Shown: positions 25,178-33,812 of the stretch, one piece after another | How positions within the stretch are numbered: the stretch's first letter is position 1 | Layout: every line of letters starts with the position of its first letter | Source of the DNA: Enterobacter sp. SA187 | GTDB lineage: Bacteria > Pseudomonadota > Gammaproteobacteria > Enterobacterales > Enterobacteriaceae | Length of the DNA stretch: 64,000 nucleotides | Direction: 5' to 3' | Assembly: GCF_001888805.2 (NCBI RefSeq) | Contig: NZ_CP019113.1 | Span: 2,666,001-2,730,000, forward strand | Program-made: the position numbers and the translations under genes | Notes under the pieces: generated by a model | Database searches by the model: none | Told to the model about the DNA's origin: nothing | The model's input: only the letters and a program-made list of their open reading frames with translations

Positions 25178-26439
25178 ACCGGCATGCCCAGCGCGCGCTT
25201 GCCGTGCTCGTTCAGATCGTCCAGCGTAAAGCGATCCGCCCAGTTGGTTTCATAGTCTTCGCGCGGGAAGTCGCCCGGCGATGCGCCTTTTTCCAGCGCC
25301 GCTTTAACGCGTTTCGCATAGGCGAGGTTTTTCTCGCACAGCGGCGCGGCAGGAATGTACATCACGTTGCCCCAGCCCTGCTGATCGGTGACCGGCGCGA
25401 CCGAGTGGATCACATCGCAGTGCCACCAGACCGAATCCCCGGCCTCCAGCGCCGGAATGCTGGTCAGCGCCTCAATGAGCAGCGGATGCCACTGGGCGGA
25501 AATCGGCAGCACGCGACCTGGCGCCACGCCGCACAGCTCGTCGTCCGGCACGTCGTCAAGCAGCGGACGCAGCAGCACATACGCCATCGCTTCCGGGATT
25601 GGCACCACATGCAGCAAGCCCTGGCCGGGCAGCATATCCGACAGCGCCGTCCAGCCCTGGAAGGTACGGAACACCGAGCATTTGGTGGTGTTATCGACGG
25701 TGTATTCTTCTACTTCGGTACGGTGCGCGGCATTCCACGGATCGTACTGCTCCGGTTTGCCGTTAAATACGGCGGCGAACACCTGCTGATAGGCAGGCAG
25801 CAGCCAGCGCTCGAGCGCGCCGGAATCCGTGTGCGCCCCCAGCCCTTTCGAGGTGGTGCCCGGCGGACGGCGGCGGATGCGGTCCGGGTAAATCACGCTG
25901 ACATCCGGATCAAACCACTGTTTGCCTTCGCTCTCAAAGGTCCACAGGCGGTTTAAAAAAGACTGCACCTGCGCCATTTCACTGCTCTGCCGCGCCTGCA
26001 TCTGCGCCTGCGACCAATAAATCGGGTAGATCTCCGGGCGGGAGGCCTCCAGCGTGCCGAAGAAGCTGTCGCCCGGTCCTTTGTACACCTCGTCAAAATG
26101 GTTGCGATCGAGATATTCCAGCATCGAACGGTCCCAGCCCAGCGCCTGTTCACGTGGGAAGTGGCCTTTGATCACTGCGCAGCCGCGGCGTTTTACCTCC
26201 TCGCGCTGCGCCTCGCTGAGGGTGCCGTTTTTAATATCGGCAAAAGGGATCACCGGCCACACCGGTTCGCCGCGGGCTTTCAGGGCGTTGATTTCCGCGA
26301 CGCGGGCGGCAATACGCTCGCTTAACTGGTTAAATACCGCCTGCACGTCGCCGATTTGCGCGCGCAGCGCCTGCTTGAGTTGACGGATCGCCGCTTTGTG
26401 ATCGGCAGGCAGCGTTTCGCTGGCAAAGGTTACAGCCAT
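25174..26439 (-). CDS. ybiU: DUF1479 protein YbiU, putative Fe(II)/2-oxoglutarate-type dioxygenase
   Basis: The 421 residues equal E. coli YbiU and match it closely throughout. DUF1479 belongs to the double-stranded beta-helix (clavaminate-synthase-like) enzymes. A metal triad is visible as His203 and Asp205 in AHTDSGALERW and His345 in WHCDVIHSVAP. The substrate is not known. The ATG follows GAGGT. A copy of the TTTCATTCGAAAGT operator lies 16 nt upstream of the ATG, shared with ybiV and the pflEF/fsaA region. Confidence 0.93.
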   Translation of the reverse strand: MAVTFASETLPADHKAAIRQLKQALRAQIGDVQAVFNQLSERIAARVAEINALKARGEPVWPVIPFADIKNGTLSEAQREEVKRRGCAVIKGHFPREQALGWDRSMLEYLDRNHFDEVYKGPGDSFFGTLEASRPEIYPIYWSQAQMQARQSSEMAQVQSFLNRLWTFESEGKQWFDPDVSVIYPDRIRRRPPGTTSKGLGAHTDSGALERWLLPAYQQVFAAVFNGKPEQYDPWNAAHRTEVEEYTVDNTTKCSVFRTFQGWTALSDMLPGQGLLHVVPIPEAMAYVLLRPLLDDVPDDELCGVAPGRVLPISAQWHPLLIEALTSIPALEAGDSVWWHCDVIHSVAPVTDQQGWGNVMYIPAAPLCEKNLAYAKRVKAALEKGASPGDFPREDYETNWADRFTLDDLNEHGKRALGMPV

Positions 26440-26455
26440 AATGACCTCACTTTTC

Positions 26456-26469
26456 TTTCATTCGAAAGT
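26456..26469. promoter_or_regulatory. Shared operator copy 1 (TTTCATTCGAAAGT), upstream of ybiU
   Basis: The word lies between the predicted ybiU promoter and its ribosome site, so binding would block transcription near the start. CTTTC/GAAAG form inverted arms around four bases. The same 14 bases occur at 27477 and, inverted, at 30922. Confidence 0.7.
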
Positions 26470-26488
26470 AAAATAACTTACACATGCT

Positions 26489-26516
26489 AATTTAAGTTAA
26501 AAAAAAGTTAATGCAA
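26489..26516 (-). promoter_or_regulatory. Predicted sigma-70 promoter of ybiU
   Basis: On the minus strand TTGCAT (26511-26516) and TAAATT (26489-26494) are 16 bp apart. Transcription would start near 26482, leaving the operator at 26456-26469 just downstream of +1. Three AAGTT words at 26494, 26505 and 26515, about one helical turn apart, overlap this promoter. Confidence 0.45.
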
Positions 26517-26590
26517 GTTTAAAAACTTGATGAGGTGCACAAAGCGGGAAAAGTGCGATGCCAGCGCAGGACGCACCGGCATCAGAAGGG

Positions 26591-27406
26591 TCAGGCCGTG
26601 AAGGGGCCAGTACCGTCGAGCACCGCCTGAATAACGTTCAGCGCGCCCTGGTGATTGTTATCATCCGTGCGATGGCGGGCAATGGCTTTAATGGCGTCGC
26701 CGGCATTGCCCATGGCAAAGGAGTAATCCGTCATACGCAGCATTTCGGCATCGTTGCCGCTGTCGCCGATGGTCACGCATTCCCCCGGCGATATGCCCCA
26801 GCGTTTCAGCAGGCGGGTAATGCCGTTAGCTTTGTGCAGACCGGGAATGATCAGATCGACAAAGCCAAAGCCGCTGGTGACGGGCTTCATGATGCCGTCG
26901 AGAGAGACATGCAGCGCGTCAATAAGTTGCGGAATGTCGCTATCCGGCAGGTTGAGGGAGAACTTAAACATTTTATCGTCGATGTCGTGATAATCGCGCA
27001 CCGGTTTCAGACGGTGATAATGGTGCGACATCAGTTCGACAAAGGCGTCCGGGGCGCGATCGCTCACATAAGCGCTCTCCAGCCCGCAGGCGACAAAGTT
27101 CAGCCCTTTGTCCTTCAGCAGCTCGCCGAGCACGATCTGATATTCATGGCGGGTCAGCTCGCCGTGGAAAAGTTGCTGGCCGTGTTCATAGACCAGCGCG
27201 CCATTTTCGGAGACGAATGAAATACGATCCTGAATTTCCGGGAAGAAGGAGATGAGCTGATAATACTGGTTGCCGCTGGCGACCACGAATTCAATACCGC
27301 GGCGCTGTAGTTGCTCAAACTGTGCCAGAAAACGATCGCGATCGTAGGTTTTGGCATCATCAAGGAAAGTTCCGTCCATATCGGTGACGATAACTTTAAC
27401 GGTCAT
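26591..27406 (-). CDS. ybiV: HAD-like sugar phosphatase YbiV (Cof type)
   Basis: E. coli YbiV is a cytoplasmic phosphatase active on sugar phosphates such as fructose-1-phosphate and ribose-5-phosphate. This 271-residue protein matches it: TDMDGTFL with nucleophile Asp9 and Asp11, a type IIB cap (about 85-185), and GDSGNDAEML for magnesium. The start at 27406 has AGGAG at good spacing and the E. coli length; the frame upstream to 27469 adds a hydrophobic stretch not found in the family. A shared operator lies about 70 nt upstream. Confidence 0.94.
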   Translation of the reverse strand: MTVKVIVTDMDGTFLDDAKTYDRDRFLAQFEQLQRRGIEFVVASGNQYYQLISFFPEIQDRISFVSENGALVYEHGQQLFHGELTRHEYQIVLGELLKDKGLNFVACGLESAYVSDRAPDAFVELMSHHYHRLKPVRDYHDIDDKMFKFSLNLPDSDIPQLIDALHVSLDGIMKPVTSGFGFVDLIIPGLHKANGITRLLKRWGISPGECVTIGDSGNDAEMLRMTDYSFAMGNAGDAIKAIARHRTDDNNHQGALNVIQAVLDGTGPFTA

Positions 27407-27476
27407 GCATTGCGCTCCTGAATGTAACTGCGACCAGAAACATTCTAATAACAATATGAGCAGAAGCACAATTTTA

Positions 27477-27490
27477 TTTCATTCGAAAGT
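27477..27490. promoter_or_regulatory. Shared operator copy 2 (TTTCATTCGAAAGT), upstream of ybiV
   Basis: An exact copy of the 14-base word, in the same orientation as copy 1, 71 nt upstream of the ybiV start, between ybiV and the 3' end of pflF. Confidence 0.7.
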
Positions 27491-27511
27491 TTGCCCGTCG
27501 TTATCAAACGG

Positions 27512-27543
27512 GTAGGCCCGGTAAGCGAAGCGCCACCGGGCAA
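27512..27543. repeat. REP element between pflF and ybiV
   Basis: A palindromic REP-type unit (GTAGGCCCGG...CACCGGGCA) sits a few bases after the pflF stop. Such units often end or stabilise the upstream transcript. Confidence 0.7.
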
Positions 27544-27549
27544 GGGGGA

Positions 27550-29982
27550 TTACAACGTATGTTCGGTACGGGCGATAATATCGTCCTGCGCATCCGGCGA
27601 CAGGGCGGTGAAGAACGCCGAATACCCCGCCACGCGCACCACCAGGTCACGATACTGATCCGGATGCTGCTTCGCGGCGATTAACGTCTCGCGCGACACA
27701 ATGTTGTACTGAATATGCCAGCCTTTATACACTTCAAAGAAGGTGCGCAGCAGCATCATCAGCTTTTGGCGGTCGCTGTCGTTTTCCAGCGTCGCCGGAT
27801 TCAGCTTCTGGTTCAGCAACACGCCGCCCAGGATCGCCTCCGTCGGCAGTTTACCCACCGAGCCTATTACCGCCGTCGGCCCTAAATGGTCGGTACCGGA
27901 AGCCGGGCTTGCGCCTTCCGCCAGCGGGGTATGGGCTTTACGGCCATCCGGGGTCGCCATGGTTGCGGCGCCAAAAGGCACGTTGGCGGAAATGGACGAG
28001 GTACCGGCGTAGTAATTACCGCCGATCGGACCCCGGCCATAGCGCGGATTGTGATACTGCTTCAGCTCCTCAATGTAGGTCTGATAGGCGCGCGCCAGCA
28101 GCAGATCCACGCTGTCGTCATCATTACCGTATTTCGGCGCGCTGTTGATCAGACGCTGACGCAGCTGCTCGTGGGTCAGCCCTTCGTAATCTTCCGCCAA
28201 CGCTTTTGCCAGTTCCTGCTGACCTATCGCCCCCTGATCGAACACCAGCTTTTTCACCGCCGCCAGGCTGTTGCCGAGGTTGGCGATCCCCACCTGCAAA
28301 CCGGAAACCCAGTCATATTTCGCGCCGCCCTGTTTGATGCTTTTCGCGCGTTCGATGCAGTCGTCCACCAGCGCCGAGCAGAGAATATCGTGCACGTTCT
28401 CCTCCAGCATGGTGTCCACCACATACTCGATCTCAATGGATTTGCGCGTGTAGTAGCGGATCTGCGTGTCCCAGGCGTCCATCACCTGCGAAAAGTCGCT
28501 GAAATTGCCTTTCGACAGCGCCAGTTCCTGCGGCAGGAATACTTTGCCGCTGGTGGCGTCCCGTCCGCCTTCCAGCGCCGCCAGCATCACGCGGGCGAAG
28601 TTAATAAAGCTCATGCCGGTGCAGCGATAGCCCCACTTGCCGCCGACGGCGGTTTCGATGCAGCCAATCGCCGCATAATCGTAAGCGTCTGCCGGTTCGA
28701 TCCCGAGCTTGATAAATTCCGGGATAACGATCTCATCGTTATTGAACGCCGGCATGCCGAAGCCGCAGCGGATCACCTGCACGCAGGCGTCGAGGAAATC
28801 GTTGCTCATCCCCGCGTGGTAACGCACGCTGAGGTTCGGCTGGGTGGAGCGCAGGCGGCCGCAGGATTCGAGGATCGCATAAGAGAGCGGGTTCACTGCA
28901 TCCAGCGGCTTACCGTTGACCAGTTTCTGACCGCCGATGGTGACGTTCTGATACAGCGGGCTACCGGCCGAGGCTTTGGAGTGCGAGCCGGAACGGATTT
29001 TGTTCACTTCCAGCAGCTTCAGCCAGCAGGCATGCAGCAGTTCGATGGCGTCTTCCCGCGCCAGGCTCTGGTCCAGCTCCACGTCACGGCGGTAATACGG
29101 ATACAGATACTGATCCATGCGGCCAAAGGACACCGAGTGACCGTTAGATTCGATCTGCAAAATCAACTGGATGAAATAGCACAGCTGCAGGGCCTGCCAG
29201 TACGTTTTCGGCGGCTGATGGGCAATGACATCGCAGTTTTCCGCGATCGCCAGCAGTTCGTCGCGGCGGCTTTCGCGGGTTTCTGCCTGCGCCATGTTAC
29301 GCGCCAGATCCGCAAAGCGTGCGATATGCTGGCTGACGGCTTCCAGCACAATATCAATGGCTTTGAGGAACTGCTCGCCGTGCAGATCTTCCAGCACCGT
29401 CAGATTGATGCGCGAACGACGCTCGGCGACTTTCTGGCGCAGCCCGTCCATACCCAGCTCCAGCACCAGCGGGAAGTTCACCGCCAGGTGCGCATCGCCG
29501 GAGGTCATATTGCCTTCGGCTTTAATGATGCCGGTCTCCAGCAGTGATTTTTGCTCGTCGGTAAACATACCGTAGCAGCGATCCTGTACCGTCTGGCCGC
29601 GCCACCACGGGCAGATTTCATGCAGCACGCGCTTGTTCTCTTCGCTGACGGCAAACCCTGCGCCCGGACGATCGGCAAGATCGTCGATCTCGTTTTCTAT
29701 CCAGGTCACCGTATATTCCGGGAAGATCGGCGCGGCGCGGACCATACTCGCCTGGTTGCCGACAATCAACTCATCATGCTTGATCCAGATGGTGCGTTCC
29801 GCCAGATGATGGGCGAGGGCAAGGGCGCGGCGCACCGGGATCGGCTTATCCATATGCTGCTGATAAGCCTGGGTATAGTGCAGCGCGCGCTCGGTGCAGA
29901 CCGGCGGTTTGGTGATGGTGATCAGCGCATTTTTATGCGCCTTGATGCGGTCAGTCAGGGTATCGAGACGTAAAGTGGTCAT
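27550..29982 (-). CDS. pflF: Glycyl radical enzyme PflF (YbiW)
   Basis: The 810 residues equal E. coli YbiW. The C-terminal radical motif VRVAGYSAFF places the glycyl radical at Gly786; the thiyl cysteine is Cys441 in GCIETAVGG. A single cysteine followed by Glu resembles glycerol/diol dehydratases rather than pyruvate formate-lyase, which has two adjacent cysteines, so the formate-lyase name is doubtful. The substrate is unproven. The gene is 4 nt downstream of its activase pflE. Expression is expected anaerobically. Confidence 0.94.
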   Translation of the reverse strand: MTTLRLDTLTDRIKAHKNALITITKPPVCTERALHYTQAYQQHMDKPIPVRRALALAHHLAERTIWIKHDELIVGNQASMVRAAPIFPEYTVTWIENEIDDLADRPGAGFAVSEENKRVLHEICPWWRGQTVQDRCYGMFTDEQKSLLETGIIKAEGNMTSGDAHLAVNFPLVLELGMDGLRQKVAERRSRINLTVLEDLHGEQFLKAIDIVLEAVSQHIARFADLARNMAQAETRESRRDELLAIAENCDVIAHQPPKTYWQALQLCYFIQLILQIESNGHSVSFGRMDQYLYPYYRRDVELDQSLAREDAIELLHACWLKLLEVNKIRSGSHSKASAGSPLYQNVTIGGQKLVNGKPLDAVNPLSYAILESCGRLRSTQPNLSVRYHAGMSNDFLDACVQVIRCGFGMPAFNNDEIVIPEFIKLGIEPADAYDYAAIGCIETAVGGKWGYRCTGMSFINFARVMLAALEGGRDATSGKVFLPQELALSKGNFSDFSQVMDAWDTQIRYYTRKSIEIEYVVDTMLEENVHDILCSALVDDCIERAKSIKQGGAKYDWVSGLQVGIANLGNSLAAVKKLVFDQGAIGQQELAKALAEDYEGLTHEQLRQRLINSAPKYGNDDDSVDLLLARAYQTYIEELKQYHNPRYGRGPIGGNYYAGTSSISANVPFGAATMATPDGRKAHTPLAEGASPASGTDHLGPTAVIGSVGKLPTEAILGGVLLNQKLNPATLENDSDRQKLMMLLRTFFEVYKGWHIQYNIVSRETLIAAKQHPDQYRDLVVRVAGYSAFFTALSPDAQDDIIARTEHTL

Positions 29983-29986
29983 AAGG

Positions 29987-30886
29987 TTATCCTCGTAACG
30001 TGGCGGTCAGCCCGCATTCGCGCGCGTAGTCTTCTGCAAAAGCCAGCAGATCCGGGGCGTCGAGCGGTTTGTCTGGCGCGGTGTAGGTCTGGCCGAGCAG
30101 GTGATACTTGTTCATGCCCAGCGTGTGGTACGGCAGAAAATGAATATCGCGGACGTTGAGTTCGTCGGCGGCAAAACGGGTAATGGCGCGGATCGACGTC
30201 TCATCGGCGTTAAAACCGGGGATCAGCGGCACGCGGATGGTCAACAGCTTGCCCTTGCGGGCGAGGCGTTTGAGGTTCTCCATCACCCGTTTTGCCGAGC
30301 CATCGGTCCAGGCTTTGAATTTCTCGCCGTCGACATGTTTCAGGTCCGCAAGGAACAGATCGACATTATCTAAAGAGGGCTCAACGTAGTGCCACGGCAC
30401 ATGCAGACAGGTTTCCACGGCGGTATGAATTCCCGCTTCATGGCTGGCCTTAAACAGCGCGGCGGCCAGCGCAGGCTGCATAAAGGGTTCGCCGCCGGAG
30501 AGGGTGATGCCGCCGCCGCTGCGATCGTAAAAGGGTTTATCGCGCAGGACGGTGGTCATGATCTCATCTACTGGTTTTGTTTCGCCGCAGACGGTCAGCG
30601 CCTGGGTCGGGCAGCATGCCGTCAGCGCGTCCAGGTGCGCGTCATTAAGATGCTGGCGATGGATCAGCAGACCGTTCAGCGCGCATTCAATCACCGTGGG
30701 GGCCGCCTGCTGGCACAGTTCGCAGCCGTCGAGACACAGCCGGTCGTCGTAGAGCAGATCGCGTTTCAGCGAACGGCTTTCCGGGTTCTGGCACCAGCGG
30801 CAGCCGAGCGAGCAGCCTTTAAGGAACACTACGGTACGGATACCGGGGCCATCGTGGGTGGAGTAGCGCTGAATATTGAATATCAT
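29987..30886 (-). CDS. pflE: Glycyl radical enzyme activase PflE (YbiY), radical SAM
   Basis: The 299-residue protein installs the radical on PflF by S-adenosylmethionine cleavage. The radical SAM cysteines are Cys25, Cys29 and Cys32 (GCSLGCRWC). A ferredoxin-like insert (about 45-95) carries further cysteines (CLDGCELC, CCPTQ), typical of dehydratase-type activases. SGGEPFMQ is the SAM-binding motif. It is first in the pflE-pflF operon and divergent from fsaA. It is nine residues shorter than I recall for the E. coli protein, with no sign of truncation. Confidence 0.93.
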   Translation of the reverse strand: MIFNIQRYSTHDGPGIRTVVFLKGCSLGCRWCQNPESRSLKRDLLYDDRLCLDGCELCQQAAPTVIECALNGLLIHRQHLNDAHLDALTACCPTQALTVCGETKPVDEIMTTVLRDKPFYDRSGGGITLSGGEPFMQPALAAALFKASHEAGIHTAVETCLHVPWHYVEPSLDNVDLFLADLKHVDGEKFKAWTDGSAKRVMENLKRLARKGKLLTIRVPLIPGFNADETSIRAITRFAADELNVRDIHFLPYHTLGMNKYHLLGQTYTAPDKPLDAPDLLAFAEDYARECGLTATLRG

Positions 30887-30921
30887 GATTGTGCCTCATC
30901 TTGCGTACGAAGATTAAATGA

Positions 30922-30935
30922 CTTTCGAATGAAAG
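30922..30935. promoter_or_regulatory. Shared operator copy 3, inverted, between pflE and fsaA
   Basis: ACTTTCGAATGAAAGT (30921-30936) is the reverse complement of the word seen at ybiU and ybiV. It lies 35 nt from pflE and 85 nt from fsaA, so one protein could control both directions. Confidence 0.7.
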
Positions 30936-31020
30936 TTATTTTGACGCCGATCAAGTATCATTCAGGTAGCCTGAGGTAAATTTCAGCGCATGCTACATCT
31001 CACATTTTGAAGGTCATATC

Positions 31021-31683
31021 ATGGAACTCTATCTCGATACCTCCGACGTCGCGGCAGTCAGACAACTGGCGCGCATTTTCCCGCTGGCAGGCGTGACCAC
31101 TAACCCGAGCATTGTCGCCGCGGGTAAAACGCCACTGGAGGAGCTACTGCCCGCCCTGCATGACGCGCTGGGCGGCAAGGGCCGGTTATTCGCGCAGGTC
31201 ATGGCGACCACCGCGGAAGGCATGGTGGTGGATGCCCGTAAACTGCGCAGCATTATCGCGGATATCGTGGTGAAGGTGCCGGTCAGCGCTGAAGGGCTGG
31301 CGGCTATAAAGTTGCTTAAGGCGGAAGGCATCCCCACGCTCGGTACGGCGGTGTACGGTGCAGGGCAGGGGCTATTAAGCGCGCTGGCGGGGGCGGAATA
31401 TGTCGCGCCCTATGTGAATCGCGTGGATGCGCAGGGCGGAAACGGTATTCAGACGGTGGGCGATTTGCAGCGGTTGTTAACCCTGCATGCGCCAGGCGCA
31501 AAAGTGCTGGCTGCCAGCTTTAAAACTCCGCGTCAGGCGCTGGACTGCCTGCTGGCGGGCTGTGAATCTATTACGCTGCCGCTGGACGTGGCGCAGCAGT
31601 TTATCGCCGCTCCGGCGGTGGAGGCGGCTATCGCGAAGTTTGAACAGGACTGGCAGGGAGCGTTTGGGCGGCTGGGGCTGTAA
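31021..31683 (+). CDS. fsaA: Fructose-6-phosphate aldolase FsaA
   Basis: This class I aldolase interconverts fructose-6-phosphate with dihydroxyacetone and glyceraldehyde-3-phosphate and belongs to the transaldolase family. The 220 residues match E. coli FsaA; the Schiff-base lysine is Lys85 in VVKVPVS, and Asp6 (YLDTSD), Asn28 (TTNPS) and the PYVNRVD segment line the active site. It is divergent from pflE. The physiological role is not settled; the shared operator suggests action with PflF, YbiV and YbiU. Confidence 0.95.
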   Translation: MELYLDTSDVAAVRQLARIFPLAGVTTNPSIVAAGKTPLEELLPALHDALGGKGRLFAQVMATTAEGMVVDARKLRSIIADIVVKVPVSAEGLAAIKLLKAEGIPTLGTAVYGAGQGLLSALAGAEYVAPYVNRVDAQGGNGIQTVGDLQRLLTLHAPGAKVLAASFKTPRQALDCLLAGCESITLPLDVAQQFIAAPAVEAAIAKFEQDWQGAFGRLGL

Positions 31684-31684
31684 A

Positions 31685-31815
31685 TTGCCGGGTGGCGCTG
31701 GCGCTTACCCGGCCTACCAAACCTGAATCGCCGGGTGGCGGCTGCGCCTGACCCGGCCTACGGGGACGAATGCGACGAATTTATGTAGGCCCGGCAAGCG
31801 CAGCGCCGCCGGGCA
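31685..31815. repeat. BIME: three REP units between fsaA and moeB
   Basis: Two direct units (31685-31718 and 31729-31762) and one inverted unit (31783-31815) of the GCCGGGTGGCG...ACCCGGCCTAC type lie between the convergent genes and probably end or stabilise both transcripts. Confidence 0.85.
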
Positions 31816-31821
31816 TAGCGG

Positions 31822-32577
31822 CTAAGATTGCCCGCACACCTCGCATCCGGCATGGCGCATTAATTTCATCTCGCGGAACTGGCAGGTCATGGCGTCGTAC
31901 ATCACGATTTTCCCGGCGGCGGGCGTGCCATAATGCGCCAGCAGCTTGATGGCTTCCATCGCCTGTAACGAACCAATCACCCCCACCAGCGGGGCCATCA
32001 CGCCCGCTTCCACGCAGGTCAGCGCATTCTCGCCGAACAGACGGCTCAGGCAGCGGTAGCACGGCTCGCCCGGCTGCCAGGTGAAGACGCTGATCTGGCC
32101 TTCCATGCGGATCGCCGCGCCGGAAACCAGCGGCACTTTCGCCTGAAAACATCCGGCATTAAGCTGATTACGGACCGCAACGTTGTCGGTGCAGTCCAGC
32201 ACCAGATCGTGGGCGGCGATCTGCGCGTTCAGGGCGTCGTCGTCCAGCTGCGCGTTGAGCAGGGTAAAGGAGACGTGCGGATTGATACGCGCCAGCGCCG
32301 CGCGGGCCGACTCTACTTTGGGCTCGCCAAGCGTGGCGTCGCTGTGCAGCGTCTGCCGTTGCAGATTCGAGAGGGAGACAGTATCAAAATCCAGCAGCGT
32401 CAGATGGCCGACGCCCGCCGCCGCCAGGTACTGCGCCGCTGCGCAGCCCAGCCCGCCAAGCCCCACCACCAGCACCCGTGCGCCTTTCAGCCGCTCCTGA
32501 CCGTCAAAGTCAAAGCCGCGCAGCACGATCTGCCGGTTGTAGCGCATCATCTCGCCATCGCTCAGTTCAATGGACAT
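31822..32577 (-). CDS. moeB: Molybdopterin-synthase adenylyltransferase MoeB
   Basis: MoeB adenylates the C-terminus of MoaD before sulfur transfer in molybdopterin synthesis. The 251-residue E1-like enzyme shows the nucleotide-binding GLGGLGCAAAQYL motif (about 37-49), the DCTDN motif, and paired zinc cysteines CYRC and CEVC near the C-terminus. The start overlaps the moeA stop by one base (TAATG), so translation is coupled. The E. coli protein is 249 residues. Confidence 0.96.
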   Translation of the reverse strand: MSIELSDGEMMRYNRQIVLRGFDFDGQERLKGARVLVVGLGGLGCAAAQYLAAAGVGHLTLLDFDTVSLSNLQRQTLHSDATLGEPKVESARAALARINPHVSFTLLNAQLDDDALNAQIAAHDLVLDCTDNVAVRNQLNAGCFQAKVPLVSGAAIRMEGQISVFTWQPGEPCYRCLSRLFGENALTCVEAGVMAPLVGVIGSLQAMEAIKLLAHYGTPAAGKIVMYDAMTCQFREMKLMRHAGCEVCGQS

Positions 32578-33812
32578 TACAGCCCTCCGAACAGATGATT
32601 AAACGGCTCCACCTCAACCCATTCTCCCGCTTCGACGTTCTGTCGCTCCGCTTCCAGCACGATAAAACAGTTGCCCTGGCTGAAGGAGCTGAAGATATGC
32701 GAGCCCTGATGCCCGGTGGTGCTGACGGTTAATTCGCCCTGTTCATTGCGGGTTAACAGGCCGCGCTGAAAATCGAGGCGGCCCGGTGATTTTTTCAGGC
32801 GGGTGGCGGTGCGCACGCGCAGACGCGTCGGCAGCGCGCTGTCATTTTTACCGCCCAGTTTCGCCAGTAGCGGGATCACCAGCTGATAGAAAGTCACTGC
32901 CGCTGATACCGGATTGCCCGGCAGCCCGCAGAACCAGCTCTGGCTCAGCTTGCCGAAGGCGAAAGGTTTACCGGGCTTGATCGCCAGCTTCCAGAAGCCG
33001 ATTTCACCCAGCTCTTCAAGCAGCGTTTTGGTGTAGTCCGCTTCACCCACAGATACGCCGCCGGAGGTGATCACCAGGTCTGCCTGGCTGTCCGCGGCAA
33101 TAAAGGCTTCCCGTAACCGGGCGGGATCGTCAGGAATAATGCCGAGGTTGATCACCGTGCAGCCAAGCTGCTCCAGCATTAAATGCACCGCCAGCCGGTT
33201 AGTATCGTAGATTTGTCCGTCGCCCAGCGGCTGTCCCGGCAGTTGCAGTTCATCGCCGGTGGAAAACAGCGCCACGCGCACTTTACGCACCACGTCGACG
33301 CTGGCGATACCCAGCGACGCCAGCACTGGCAGTTCGGCCACCGTCAGCGTCTGCCCGGCCTTAAACACCACCTCACCGGCGCGGATGTCTTCCCCGAGGC
33401 GACGGATATTCTGCCCGGCGCGCACCTCGCGGGTAAAACGCACGCCTGCGTCGCTCTGTTCGGTTTCTTCCTGCATCACCACCGCATCGCAGCCCGCAGG
33501 AACGGGCGCGCCGGTCATAATGCGCACGCAGGTGCCGACAGGCCACACATCGTTAAACGGCTGCCCGGCAAAGGCCTTTCCCGCCACCGGCAGGGGCGCG
33601 CCCGCCGCCAGATCCGTCAGCCGCACGGCGTAGCCGTCCATCGCGGAGTTATCAAAGCCGGGGACATTCAGCGGCGAAACCACGTCATGCGCCGTGACGC
33701 GCCCGAAACAGGCCAGCAGCGGCAGCGTATCGTACGCGGTGATCGGGGTAATAACGGACAGCATCTGAGACAGCGCTGTCTCCAGCGGCAAAAGGCCTGC
33801 GGAAAACTCCAT
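32577..33812 (-). CDS. moeA: Molybdopterin molybdenumtransferase MoeA
   Basis: MoeA inserts molybdate into adenylylated molybdopterin. The 411 residues equal the E. coli length, with motifs DNSAMDGYA, MTGAPVP, FSTGDEL, SGGVSVGEADYT and GLPGNPVS. The start at 33812 has AGGAG eight bases upstream; the frame open to 33893 adds 27 residues without family match. It forms an operon with moeB. Confidence 0.96.
   Translation of the reverse strand: MEFSAGLLPLETALSQMLSVITPITAYDTLPLLACFGRVTAHDVVSPLNVPGFDNSAMDGYAVRLTDLAAGAPLPVAGKAFAGQPFNDVWPVGTCVRIMTGAPVPAGCDAVVMQEETEQSDAGVRFTREVRAGQNIRRLGEDIRAGEVVFKAGQTLTVAELPVLASLGIASVDVVRKVRVALFSTGDELQLPGQPLGDGQIYDTNRLAVHLMLEQLGCTVINLGIIPDDPARLREAFIAADSQADLVITSGGVSVGEADYTKTLLEELGEIGFWKLAIKPGKPFAFGKLSQSWFCGLPGNPVSAAVTFYQLVIPLLAKLGGKNDSALPTRLRVRTATRLKKSPGRLDFQRGLLTRNEQGELTVSTTGHQGSHIFSSFSQGNCFIVLEAERQNVEAGEWVEVEPFNHLFGGL

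Noticed and set aside
26455..26469. Assignment of the TTTCATTCGAAAGT word to the DeoR encoded in this window
   Set aside because: The known DeoR operator is different (TGTTAGAA-type), and the word is found only near ybiU, ybiV and pflE/fsaA.
27886..29547. 553-codon plus-strand frame opposite pflF
   Set aside because: A GC-rich antisense shadow of the glycyl radical enzyme; rich in H, R, Q and without domains or ribosome site.
31685..31815. Possible CRISPR-like array after fsaA
   Set aside because: The repeated units are REP palindromes of variable sequence in alternating orientation, a typical BIME.
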